Shown here: in pieces, positions 10,786-21,310 of the stretch
Layout: the number at the start of each line of letters is the position of its first letter
How positions within the stretch are numbered: the stretch's first letter is position 1
NCBI RefSeq assembly: GCF_013368755.1
Contig: NC_049564.1
Span: forward strand, 4,720,001 to 4,784,000
Source: Talaromyces rugulosus
Taxonomy: Eukaryota > Ascomycota > Eurotiomycetes > Eurotiales > Trichocomaceae
Reading direction: 5' to 3'
DNA: 64,000 nt
Program-made: the position numbers and the translations under genes
Notes under the pieces: generated by a model
What the model was told of the DNA's origin: nothing
The model's database searches: none
What the model saw: only the letters and a program-made list of their open reading frames with translations

Positions 10786-12604
10786 CTACAAAAGGCTGGA
10801 AATCTTTGCCAGGATTTCAGAGACAGTGGTGGTAATATCACATCCAACGTCGTACTCAATGGGGTTCACAGCCTGCGGCCCAGTTTGGTTATTGTAACCC
10901 AGCCGCAAGAGTGTGTTGCTTAGCGGTTTATATTGAGGAAGGCCATATCTATATTAAATGTTAGTAACTGCAGGTGACCGAATTCTTGGGGGAAAAGAAT
11001 ACTCACGTTGTCAGACCGTTTTCTGGGTCCGTTACAAAAGCAACCCAGGCACCTCGGAGGTAATCAGCAATTTGGTTCTCTGCATCTGTACGTGGGACCA
11101 AGTGCTGGATATCCATATCAGTATCCAGTATAAGAGGAATCTCGCTACCATGCCACGCGCCAGAGTCCGGTATAGTAGTGAGTTTTAGATTCGGAAAATT
11201 TCCAAAGTATCGATATCGCCACGTTGGGACCGACTCGCTCACGGAGGCTTCTGAGCGATACTTGATTGGGCATGTGTAGAGGATGAATTCTAGGTAATCC
11301 CACAGAGCCTCTGGGTAAGTAACACCCTCTAGCTCAAGAATGGGCTTGAACAACCCAGCTTCGTTCTGGTTGTTGCCGATCATCAACGGCCGCTGGATAA
11401 AATTTCCCGCTGCAGAGCGCGCGATATAGTCGGAAAAGACGACTGTTTCGTCGATCGTTGGGCCGAATGAGCCCGTCACTCCTTCTATGCCGCTTCCCGT
11501 CGGGATTCCGCTCTGAATGGTTTGCCAGTCCTTGGAGCGCATGCAGCTCAGTACCGAGTCTGGATCGGAACTGGCGTCTCCACATCCAAGCGTGCTCGAG
11601 ACGTTGTACCATGCTTTTGCTGCCGTGCTTGCATCACTCTGAGAGTCTGGTGCGTAGACTGTGCCTGACTCGGCGATGAATCCCGCGACAATGGGATCGG
11701 CAGTCCATGCGTAAGAGTAATAGTCAACTGAGCTACCTCCGGCGGACTGTCCAAAGATGGTAATGCGGCTGGGATCTCCACCAAAGGCTTCAATGTTGTC
11801 ACGAACCCATTCTACTGCAAGGCGTTGGTCGAGAAGGCCAAGATTATTGCGAGCATTGGGCGCTCCAGGGAACCCAAATATGTTTAGACGATAGCTGATA
11901 TGAGTTAGTATTTGCTCGACAGAAGGACAAAAAGAAGAAGTGAACTTACTTAACGGATACCATCACAACATCCTCCTTTTCAACAATATGTCTACCGCTG
12001 TAGCCCGTGTTATTTGTCGTACCGGTATTAAACCCTCCCCCATAGATCCAGAATAAAACAGGCTTTTTGGCACTGCTACTAGGATTTTTCGTCCACACAT
12101 TCAAAGTGAGACAGTCTTCACTGTATTCCACTCCTGGTTGCCCTAGTAAAGACACTAGAATGTCGTCTGCTTGTTCTGTAAAATGATATTCTTCTGCAAT
12201 AGTTTCATTTGTCACCAGCGTAATCTGGGCTGGACAAGTGTATCCCTTTTCTATAGTTAGTTGATTTTGAACTTCGATGGGTAGTTAAACAAACGAAGTA
12301 AACATACAAATCCTGTGCCATCAATTGTATCCGATCCATTATAACTTTGTGGAGGCACCCATCGTAGTTCTCCTACTGGAGGCTGAGCCTGGATTTTCGT
12401 GAGCAAGAACTTCCACACAATCAAGCAACGTATTGTACTTACATATGGGATACCTAGGTATTCGGCAACATCTGAGGTTCCAGTAGCTAGTCTTCCTTTG
12501 ACGAGGCCCGATTGTGTCTGGATAGATGGAACGGCAGCTACAGATTCAATCGACGATGACAACTGAAGACATAGCACCAGAGCGGTCGCTTTGCGAACAA
12601 TCAT
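10786..12604 (-). CDS. Secreted type-B carboxylesterase/lipase
   Basis: Five exons, 12604-12443, 12388-12308, 12245-11950, 11894-11007 and 10948-10786, give 529 aa, normal for the family. The N-terminus is a signal peptide of about 24 residues (VRKATALVLCLQLSSSIES...). Family hallmarks read straight through the splices: LGIPYAQPPVGELRW, EDCLTLNVW, the oxyanion-hole YGGGF, NYRLNIFGF, the nucleophile elbow GQSAGG with Ser230, a candidate acid Glu in GNNQNEAGLF, and the catalytic His in AWHGSE. The enzyme should hydrolyse carboxylic esters outside the cell; the acyl and alcohol parts are unknown. The 3' splice site before exon 3 (AAAAG/GG) was chosen for phase, because the nearer TATAG would break the frame. 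It sits 2.5 kb from an arylsulfotransferase-family gene, a transporter and a regulator, and may belong with them. Confidence 0.9.
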
Positions 12605-13904
12605 TATGGCAAAGATTTGTAGTTCTTAGGGATTTTTGTTTGCAAGTTCACTCGACAGAAATTTATTTACATCTGGGAAGACATAATTTATATCCAATGA
12701 TGAATTTCAAAGAACGGATCGGCTCGGGAAACGGGGCAGCTGAACGTCACCGCCTGACCCTCTTCGAGTTGATTCATGCAAGTTAAATGCGGGCAGATGC
12801 ATAGTTTACCCACATTTTCTTTTTTCGTGGATCTGTTGGGGTCATCGGGACCTAGTCTTTGATGGGAAGATCTGCAATAGATTCATCTTCGCATGCGCAC
12901 ATGCAGAGCTCTGACCGTATAGCCTGATTGATCTAACCACCGAGTTGACATTTGAATATATTGACAACCCTGAAGGACATACGTTTTGAGGTGCAAAATT
13001 GAATCCTTGTCTTCGAGCACTCAATCGAAAAAAAAAACGTAGAGTTCGTCCGCAGAGATCCGCCCCAGACCGACTTTGTTACCCCGCATTTACATCAATT
13101 GGGGATGCAGCTCGGCAAAGTGAAATGTCACTGCATCAACTGCGCTAATAATAACTGCAGGCCGAGTTTAGAACCTCACCTGTGCTTTTCCTCCTGAAAC
13201 TAGTTTGTGGCTGAAAACTAACTTTTAGATATCGGCGAAGAAGAGCCCTAATCGAGCGTCTCCGCCCGATTTCCGTCTCACGACTTGCTATCTTTTTACC
13301 TACCTTTCTATCTGTGTAAATATCTCTATTCGCTTAGAACCATTGCTTGAGCTTTCTTCATTTTTTCAAATAATTCCAGCCAGTGCCAAGTCGGAAGGAA
13401 GACCGAAGCCGCCGGCGGTGTTTCCAGAATAGGGGAAATTTCCTAATGCGGTAATGAATTCGTTAGCTTGTTGTAGTTCTTACAGACGTGCTCGTCGCGA
13501 ATTTACCTCAGAATTCAATCCGTCATGCATCCATTCATGTTCTTGGATTGGAAATGAATAGTTTATTAACTAAGAAGGTCTGTTCAAAATTACTTATCAT
13601 AGCCGAGCCGTGTCTTCTCAGAAAAAGAGCATACTCGCTGTAATTAGTTATATCTGTGCCATAAAACCACCTAGTCTATGGTGGTGGTTTGTTCATTTGT
13701 CGGTCAAGTTCTATAGCTGAAATTCATTTTCGCTCGTATCTGTGATTGTGATATCTTATTCCTCGCTATTACAATGTTGGTATTCCTCTCAGGAGACCCC
13801 CGTTAGAATCCTATTGACCCAGCATAATGAGTTTGTAGAAAACCTTCTTAAATCAATAACACAAATCTCGCCGACGCCCACCACATGATCACGACCCACT
13901 AAAT
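12605..13904. other. Spacer
   Basis: This is the promoter of the carboxylesterase on the left and the 3' flank of the arylsulfotransferase-family gene on the right. A poly-A run lies at about 13028. No gene is supported. Confidence 0.5.
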
Positions 13905-15083
13905 CTATGTAGTCGACGTATTCCCCAGATTCTCCGCTTTCTTCTCTAGCTTCCCCCTAAGCCAAGGAATCTCTTCCAACGAATACCGATAAGCCCGAAA
14001 CAAGGCATTTGACTCTCCGGGAAAAATTGCTGCCGTTGTCTCATCAGGATACGGGGCAAAATGCGGGTTGACGTATTCCCAGCAAATGTAACCATCGTGT
14101 GTCACTTCGAACAAACGGCCAAACGCGCTTTCGCACAGTAAAGAATTACCGTTGGCAAGTCTCTGGGCACTTCCCATAAAGGGAGTGAAAAAGCTGACCA
14201 TCTGCGAGCGGTCACGATACTCCCACACAATTTCCTTTGTCGTACGGTCGATTTCTAGCGCGCGTGTGTATGTAATGGACTCTCCGTTCCGGAATGCTCC
14301 GTTGTCGAAAATGAGAATATTGCCGTTCTCAAGCTCCGTCGCATTGTGCTGTTGAGCCAACAGCTCAGGACCGAGTTTCCATACAATGTTGCCTGTGGCT
14401 TTCTCAATGATGACCACCGCGGAGACTGATCGCATTGACGCGAGGATGTGTTTTCCATCCTGCATCGGAAGAACCGAATTGATGAGTGGATAGTGTTCAC
14501 GGGTATAGTGTGGCTGAAGAGGGAACTCGTCACGAGGTAGTCTTTCAGAGACTTTCCATTCCCAGATCACTTTACCATTTTCGTCGGTTTCCTTGATCGT
14601 GTCTGCATATACAATGCCATCAATCTCGGTACCAGGTACGCCGCCAATGACTTGCGTAGATTCACTCGGAGATAAAGCCTCAAGACTCGTATATAAGAGA
14701 CGACCGTCTCCAAAATGGTATTGATCATGGTGACCCAGATGATCTGTAAATTGCCGGATCACATTGCTATCCGCATCCAGCTCGCTCATAATTCCTCCGC
14801 CGTACTTGTTGAAAAATGGGAAGGGAAATGGACCGCCATCTTTGGTTGTTTGATTTGGAGCTGGGCGAAGAGTATTTACTGCAAGGTTTCCATTTGGCAG
14901 GATTCTTGCGTGTCGACCAACCCTTCCGGGCAATTTCCACGAGTGCACTTCGTTCCCATCGATGTCTACTAGATGAGCTACGTCACTAGTCAAGGGACAG
15001 AAGAGTGTGTAGCCGCCGAATGATCGTTGCTTGTCGACACCAGTCAAGCCAACGCCTCGTCTTTTCAACGTATTTTGCTCCAT
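13905..15083 (-). CDS. Arylsulfotransferase (ASST)-family protein
   Basis: This is a single-exon protein of 392 aa from the ATG at 15083; the frame also reaches an ATG at 15185 (426 aa), which adds a low-complexity head. It consists of beta-propeller-like repeats with recurring WEW, WKL and WEY turns (VHSWKLPGRVGRHARILPNG, VIWEWKV, IVWKLGPE, IVWEYRD). It also has the family's conserved QQHNATELENGNILIFDNG and DHLGHHDQYHFGDGRLLYTS. In bacterial ASST the propeller carries a His that takes sulfate from an aryl sulfate donor and passes it to a phenol. Fungal relatives are uncharacterised, so the reaction here is unproven. No signal peptide follows the preferred start. It is transcribed divergently from the MFS transporter, sharing a 0.5-kb promoter. 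A sulfate-ester or phenolic substrate for the whole block is a reasonable guess. Confidence 0.8.
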   Translation of the reverse strand: MEQNTLKRRGVGLTGVDKQRSFGGYTLFCPLTSDVAHLVDIDGNEVHSWKLPGRVGRHARILPNGNLAVNTLRPAPNQTTKDGGPFPFPFFNKYGGGIMSELDADSNVIRQFTDHLGHHDQYHFGDGRLLYTSLEALSPSESTQVIGGVPGTEIDGIVYADTIKETDENGKVIWEWKVSERLPRDEFPLQPHYTREHYPLINSVLPMQDGKHILASMRSVSAVVIIEKATGNIVWKLGPELLAQQHNATELENGNILIFDNGAFRNGESITYTRALEIDRTTKEIVWEYRDRSQMVSFFTPFMGSAQRLANGNSLLCESAFGRLFEVTHDGYICWEYVNPHFAPYPDETTAAIFPGESNALFRAYRYSLEEIPWLRGKLEKKAENLGNTSTT

Positions 15084-15577
15084 ATTTGGATTATCTTGAA
15101 CTCGTTTGCTGGAAACAGTTGAACAGGGTGATGAATGCGGACTGAGATTTGATTCCCCTCTTATACAAATTTTCAGTAGAAACAAGATGTTAAATACTTA
15201 TCCAACTAACAAGTGACCCATTAGCAATAAAAACAATGATAAAATAAAAATATCAAAAAATATTCTGTCGCCGACGGCTTCCCGTAGGATGTTCAGGGGA
15301 AGCCGACGGCATGCCGCCGGATAGATAGCCTCCCGCCGGTAAGTCGCCGATAACCCTAATCAGCCGTTTCAAGCTCATAGGCGGATACCGTCAGCACGCC
15401 ATTATCGTCTTGATGAGAGCTTTTACATGCTCAGAGATAGGTTCTTCATGTTATCTCAGATATAACGTTCGCTGGGGGTGGGATGGGTATAAATTAACCA
15501 CCGTCGTCGTAGGTTAGGAGCCGAGGGGATTCGGAACGTGGAGGGGAACGAAAAAACAGCGCCTAACCGGAATTCCC
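15084..15577. promoter_or_regulatory. Shared divergent promoter with CGG-rich inverted repeats
   Basis: An imperfect inverted repeat has arms at 15270-15283 (GCCGACGGCTTCCC) and 15296-15310 (GGGGAAGCCGACGGC), with one mismatch over 14 bp and a 12-bp loop. Each arm also contains a near-palindromic GCCGACGGC core. More CCG/CGG triplets follow at 15313-15320, 15334-15340 and 15346-15349 in a locally AT-rich promoter. A TATAAAT box lies at 15488-15494, about 85 bp before the MFS ATG. CGG-type triplets are the usual half-sites of Zn2Cys6 regulators, and one such gene lies at 17523. The link is inference. Confidence 0.6.
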
Positions 15578-17219
15578 GTGCTAAATACCGAGATGAAAGC
15601 ATTGAAAGTGGATCACGAGGAACCCGCCAGCATCGTTTCAGAGGAAGCCATCAATGTCCTCGGTTACGACCAGAGCGTCCAGCCTAGACCGGGCGAAACG
15701 AGAAAGGCGTTGCTCAAGGTGGACTTGCTGATCTTGCCATTCATCGTTCTATGTTTCTGCTTTCTCCAGTTTGACCGCACCAATATCGGCAATGCCTTGA
15801 CAAATGGACTGGAAAAAGACCTCCGCATAGGAAACTCGCAGGTCAACCTGGCGCAGACGTTGTTCACTACAGGCTTCATCATTACTGAACTCCCATTCAA
15901 TGTGGTCAGTAGGTGGATGGGCCCTGAGAGGTTTCTTCCAATGACTATGTTTGTCTGGGGCATTGTTACTTGGTCGCAAATCTTTATCAAGAATTCATCA
16001 GGACTATATGCCGCTCGCTTTTTCCTGGGGGCTCTTGAGGGCGGTTACATTCCAGGTTTTGCTCTTTACATTTCAAGGTACTATACCAACCAAGAACTCG
16101 CTCTCCGATATGCAATATTTTGGGCTTCAAATAGCTTTGCTGGTATCCTTGGCGGTCCACTTGCAATCGGGCTCATTTCGTTGGACGGACAAGGAGGATT
16201 GCACGGTTGGCAATGGCTATTTCTTATCGGTATGATTCTCCGAAATGGGCTTTGTATTTCTTTGTATCAGTATAACTAACAGATCTATATTCAGAGGGTT
16301 GCTTGACGTGTTTTCTCGGCGTGGTGGCCTATGCATATCTCCCACATAGTGCAGCGAAACCAAAGTCATTCTTCGGGAAATCGTACAACATTTTCACTCA
16401 TCGAGAGGCGACGATACTAATCACGCGAATTATTAACAACGACCCAACTAAGAGTTTTCGAAATGGGAAGCGAGTTTTACCCTCTCATATACTCGAAACG
16501 TTCATGGACTGGCGACTATATGGACATATCGTGGCTGCCCTTCTGTCTATGGTGATGATTTCGCCGATGAACACTTATGCACCCTCCATCATCAAAGATC
16601 TCGGGTTCACGACCTTGCAAGCAAACGGATTGAATTCGGTTGGCAGTGCATGCGCGTTGGTTTTTTCAATATCCTTGGCTTTCAGTAGCGATAAATTTCG
16701 CGAGCGTGGTTTTCATATCGCTGTGGGGTTTCTCTGGGGATCGGCTGGATTATTATGGCTGGCACTTGCGCCTCAGAATGTTGGGAAGTGGGTTCTATAT
16801 GGTACTTTGCCCATTCAACACAATATAATCAGATTCTGACAGTCTATAGGTGGCGTTGTGTGGACTCAAATGGGAATGGGATCTGCTCAGGCAATCAACG
16901 CAGCCTGGTTGACAGCCAAGATGCAAGACCATAAACGTCCTGTAGCCCTGGCTGCGTATGTGATGAGTATCCAGCTTGCCAACTTCCCCGGAAATGAGAT
17001 ATTTAGAACTCAAGGTAATTAAAATCCACCCAAATAATGATTTCCTTGAAGCTAGTGCTAATTCTCTTGTTAGATGCTCCTCGATATAGTCGAGGGCTGA
17101 TCATCGCCGCGTCCTGTGCTATTGCTGCAACGGGTGTAATTTTGGTTTGGAAATTATTGTACCGTCTTTTCGATAATGGTGATGATGGTGTTGAGGTCGA
17201 CTATGGAATAGCTGTATGA
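15578..17219 (+). CDS. MFS transporter, anion:cation symporter (Dal5/Tna1-like) family
   Basis: Four exons, 15578-16229, 16295-16801, 16850-17014 and 17074-17219, give 489 aa, normal for the family. The N-terminal hydrophilic region is followed by the characteristic KVDLLILPFIVLCF-LQFDRTNIGNA segment in TM1. Next are TLFTTGFIITELPFNVV, an RFFLGALEGGYIPGF loop, RYAIFWASNSFAGILGGPLA, the central loop, and the second six-helix half (MISPMNTYAPSIIKDLGFTT; RPVALAAYVMSIQLANFPG). This family carries small organic anions such as allantoate, nicotinate, pantothenate or biotin with protons across the plasma membrane. The C-terminal half is slightly short after the GNEIFRTQDAPRYSRGL segment but complete. 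The gene is divergent from the ASST-family gene and 0.3 kb upstream of a Zn2Cys6 regulator on the same strand, which suggests inducible uptake of a specific compound. Confidence 0.92.
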
Positions 17220-17522
17220 TCATGAGAACATTGAAGTGCTCAGGCGTAGTGATTTGAGCGCATCGAATATACACACGGGAATCCTTCAAGCTCCCTGAAA
17301 TTTTCCAATGTAGAAATAAACTATAAGCCCAACAGAAAAACCTCAAAATTGACCTATTTAATGCATAATTTTGTATTATGTGTTTTTACATAAACTCATT
17401 GCCCAAACCAGCCTTATCAGGAGAGACCACGTGATCTGTAATCACGACATTTTCTCGACGCTGCTTCCTTCGACAACTATCACAAGAGCATATTCAACAC
17501 GAAAAAAAAATTAATTAGAGCC
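17220..17522. other. Short spacer
   Basis: This is the transporter 3' region and the promoter of the Zn2Cys6 gene. It holds a CACGTG box at 17429-17434 and an A-rich run just before the ATG. No gene is supported. Confidence 0.4.
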
Positions 17523-19618
17523 ATGCCCCCTCTCAGGTCTAGTAGGGCATCGAAAGCTTGCGATCTGTGTCGGAAGTACAAGACCCGCTGTTATGCATCC
17601 GATAGCGCCAAGGGCAGCTGTCTTCGCTGCCGAACGTTATCGCAACCTTGTTCTCTAAGATTGCAATCTGCCACGACAAACCATCACCAAGAATCGCTAA
17701 ATGAGCACCAGCAAGATGATTATTCGCCCGAGAATGACCGCCCAGGACCCTCAGAGCTCAACCAACATCAAAGTAAAGGGGATGAGAGGTATGTCACCTA
17801 ACGGAAATTGCCGAAAGGGATTCTCTGATGGCTGATCAAAATAACAGACTCACGGGGCTCGAAAGAATTGTGGAAAATCTAGCAGACCGGCTTGACTCCA
17901 GAATCGATGCTCTTGCCAGTGCTTGGAGCAACGATTCGTCTCGGCCAATAGCTACAGACCCAATGGTCCCTATAGACCGAGGCACAGCCCCTGTGTTTAT
18001 GATTAGAGACGCCGCCACCGATGCGGGCGTGCATTCACCTGAAGCAATTAATCTTCTTATTCCGTCTTCTGACGTGATATCCACGGGACTGATATCGTTG
18101 TCTACTGCTCACTCCCTGCTTGAACTGTACGTAACAACCGGAGCGACGCGACCCTTTTTTTTACGTGTATAACCTAACCTTGAAAAGATTCCATATACAT
18201 TATGGACGATGGGTTAGATTTCCAGATGGAATATCAACTGAGATCCTTCTTCAACGGATAAGGAAATCGCCGCTACTTATCTGCAGTGTTTTTTTGATCG
18301 CCATTCGACATACCACGCAAAATCTTGCAGAAAGGCTCGCACCCAATCTATTTCATGAAGCAAAACGCCTCGTTACAGAGTCCCTGCTCATTGCTCCTCA
18401 ACCTTTAGAGTTTTTTCAAGCTGTCCTCATATTGAGTTTGTGGTCTACAACCATAGGCCAAGCGCCATTAAGTATAGACAGTTGGCTTTTAACTGGCTAT
18501 GCGCTTCAGCAGGCAGTGGTCAGCCCAGATTTTGCCAATGTGTTTTTTCCTTCTACAGAGATTCCTCAGCTTGACAACTGGTGCTTATGGAATCATCTTT
18601 GTTTGGCTCATCTACAGTAAGTTATATCGTTCAAAGTAGCCCAAACTCTCTAATCTGGCTTTACAGATACTGCGTAGGCACTTGCAGGCACGCCATGCTC
18701 AGCAAACAACAAATAGATTGCTGCTCCCGGCTCGCTAAATCCGGTCATGCCAACAACTATGAAGAGAGAATGGTCGCTGAAGTCAACCTGTACTGGATAA
18801 TTTATGAAAAATGCTGCGCTTCTCACATTGACTTGGCCGCGACCAAGCTTGCCCTCCAGAATTGGCAAAATGAGTGGATTATATTATTTGGTAATCTATA
18901 AATCATGAATCTAATAGCTTATAGCCGATACTAACTACTCAGCAGACCAACCTCGATCCCAATTTCTTCAGATGGGTTTTTATTTTGCACATCTCCTTGC
19001 ATATGGGCAGTCTTTGAAATCGGTTTCGGAGGCAAGGAACACGCCGATAATAGAAATCGCGGTTCTGGAGATGGTTCAATGCTCAAGATCTATTATCAAC
19101 ATTGCCATAGAAACCACCGATGACCGTACGCGTCATTTAACAGACCAGATCTATAACATCGTTACCTTTTCTGCCCTCACCCTGTGCCGTCTGGTACAAA
19201 CTTACGAACAAAAGCTTCGAGCAGCCAACTACGACATTGAAGCTCTCGACGAGCTTGTTGTCAAAATTATAGAGTGGCTGAGGTCAATCGGACTACCGTG
19301 TCATGCCGCGAATATGCTGGCTAGTATAGTCTCTGCGCAATTCGATAAACTGAGGCCATACTATCGGCCAACAATTGTTGATACTACAGCCTTGACAAAC
19401 CATCCTGTCCTTAGTCATGAATCTCCACCTCGTGAACCCGAACTTCAATATTCGGATTTTATCGGTTCGGAGCTTTTCGCTACTGTTGTTGATAATGTCA
19501 TGTGGCCGCAATGGGGACCATTTCATTCAGGTAGTGACGAAACTATTTAACGCATTCCTGGTATTTTGGCTCTTTTTGTACAGAGCAATTCGCCACGTGG
19601 CTAAATGATCAGGCCTAG
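17523..19618 (+). CDS. Zn2Cys6 transcription factor, candidate local regulator
   Basis: Six exons, 17523-17788, 17848-18126, 18188-18616, 18667-18890, 18943-19530 and 19584-19618, give 606 aa. The binuclear zinc cluster is at residues 13-43 (ACDLCRKYKTRC...GSCLRCRTLSQPCSL) with all six Cys. A basic linker and a short leucine-rich dimerisation stretch (LTGLERIVENLADRLDSRI) follow. A middle homology region then includes SPLLICSVFLIAIRHTT and a long alpha-helical half. The last exon is only 35 nt. It replaces an ending in unspliced sequence with HSEQFATWLNDQA, the acidic/aromatic type of C-terminus common in this class; phase and sites agree. Its position next to the transporter makes it a likely pathway-specific regulator binding CGG triplets. 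The target genes are not proven. Confidence 0.88.
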
Positions 19619-20135
19619 AAGGCCCGATCCCTCACACTTATCGAGGGACCCATTATCAATTCATGGACAGAAGGATGTGTGAAATATATAAAAAGCATGA
19701 CTAAAGGGAAGCCCGTTTAAATGCCAGCAAACCAAGCTACAATATCTATCGATGTCTCCAGACGTCAACTGGTCTCTTCAATGAGGACATGATGTGGGGA
19801 CTTGCGGATATTCGGTACATAATATATGAGTTACTTAGACTATAGACTACAAACACTTTACTTTCTACATGGAAGTCTACAAGATATCAATTAATGGTCA
19901 AAAAGGAAGAGGAAAAATAAAACAATGTTAAAGTCCTCAGGTTAAAAAAAAGGACTGATTCAAAGATGGATCGGAATCGATCTCAAAAAATAAGGGTCAG
20001 AGGCTGATATCGAAGATCAGATGTTTACTTGATCTCGAAGATCAATCTGCTGATCTCTAAAATAGGATCAGAGTATGGGGTTGACCTCAATGGTGAAAAA
20101 AAAACCCCCCGAAGGGGGGAAAAAACGTCTCTCTA
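19619..20135. other. Spacer with GATC-rich imperfect repeats
   Basis: Between 19970 and 20065 several near-repeated GATC-containing words occur (GATCGGAATCGATCTC, ATCGAAGATCAGATG, TGATCTCGAAGATCAATC). The hairpin described separately follows at 20105-20119. No gene is supported. Confidence 0.5.
20105..20119 (-). terminator. Strong GC hairpin flanked by T runs, at the 3' end of the zinc-knuckle gene
   Basis: Read on the minus strand the sequence is T6, C6, TTC, G6, then T9, starting about 16 nt after the stop codon at 20136. RNA from this strand can fold as five C-G pairs closed by a C(UUCG)G tetraloop, followed by a U run. It looks like an intrinsic terminator, although RNA polymerase II does not normally use one. 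The hairpin itself is certain; the function is inference. Confidence 0.45.
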
Positions 20136-20816
20136 CTACTCTCTTGCGTCCATCTCCTCGTTTTGCTGAGGAGCGGCGTCTCCAGTCTCTGCAGCGGCTG
20201 CTTGTGCTGCTGCCAACGCCTGTGCCAGCGCCTCTACTTCTGCTGCCAGCTGCGCTATTCTTGCCTGTAATTCGGCCACCGTCTGCGCTAGTGCTGGTGC
20301 TGGTGCTGGTGCTGGGCCGGCTGGTTCTCTCTGGTGGGCTCCCCGACCTTGGCCTTGTGCTCCTCGGCGGCGGAGATGGTAAGGCGTAGGAGGCTGCATT
20401 CCATACTAATCTTCATATCAGTACTGAACTGGCCTAAAAGGAGGAGGAAAAGAAGGAGGAGGAGGAGGCGGAGGAGGAGAAAAGGGAAACCACTCACTCT
20501 GGCATAAGTACCATTGTACTGTGATGAGTCAAACACTCGTAAGCTGATATTCTATGCATAGGCTCGAATAATCTTACCGCAGCAACCCACGCGTCGGTGA
20601 AAGCCTTCCAGCCAACGCATTCTCCTCTCACATGACCCCATTCCAAACAGTAGTTGCAACGGGGTTCACGCTGGTGTCAAATGTTTTCAGAAGCTCAAAA
20701 TGTGTGTTTGGGGAGGGGTCTGAAATACTTACCCTCCAACGTCTTCCACCACCACGCCCTCGCTCGCCTCCATTGCCGCATCCACGGCCTCCACCGTGTC
20801 CTTGGACATCGGCCAT
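20136..20816 (-). CDS. Small RGG / CCHC zinc-knuckle / coiled-coil protein
   Basis: Exons 20816-20733, 20670-20578, 20518-20498 and 20405-20136 join in phase 0 at every splice to give 155 aa. Introns are 62, 59 and 92 nt, with GTAAGT, GTAAGA and GTGAGT donors. Residues 1-30 are Gly/Arg-rich (MADVQGHGGGRGCGNGG...) like RNA-binding RGG tails. Residues 33-46 form a retroviral-type zinc knuckle, C-x2-C-x4-H-x4-C (CNYCLEWGHVRGEC), which appears only after splicing the first intron. The C-terminal 60 residues are an Ala/Gln/Glu heptad-like helix (TVAELQARIAQLAAEVEALA), likely a coiled coil. It is probably a nucleic-acid-binding oligomer. It could be a domesticated gag-like fragment or a lineage-specific RNA-binding protein. 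I know no named homologue. The 21-nt third exon is the least certain part. Confidence 0.6.
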
Positions 20817-21310
20817 TACAGCTGAGTTCTGGTTTCTGGCAGTGGTTTTGAAAAGTTTTTGTTTGCTTGACTTTGAAGTCTCGGATTGCTTTGCCAACAA
20901 AGTTGAGGGTGAGGGTAGAGGAAGGAGAGAGGGGGGGAAGAAGAGGGAGAAGAGGAAGCGCAAAGGGCGACCGGTTCCACTTTTCCTGGGATATCAATAT
21001 TGGAAGATTCTACAACACCGTATTGTACACGTCCTGGTATGGCTTCAAAGCGGGTCCTTGTTGAGGTGTGGAAGATTCAGGATATGGTAGAATTTATATC
21101 TGAGGCCAACCCGGTTTCTCTCCAACTTTATGATATCTGTTACGCTTGAATATTGGGGGGCCGCCCGAGAACAAAATTAAAATCTACTACTGTTGGTGTT
21201 GCGTTGATGTTTTTGGGAGAGAAATCAATTGAGTTATTGCTATCTGAATTGAAAACTAATAAGCAAGGGGCGACTTCATCGTATTTTAAACGATGGCTAG
21301 AAATGCGCTA
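20817..21310. other. Spacer between two minus-strand genes
   Basis: This is the promoter of the zinc-knuckle gene and the 3' flank of the 289-aa gene. A strongly purine/pyrimidine-biased stretch (GGAAGGAGAGAGGGGGGGAA type) lies at about 20918-20960. No gene is supported. Confidence 0.4.
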
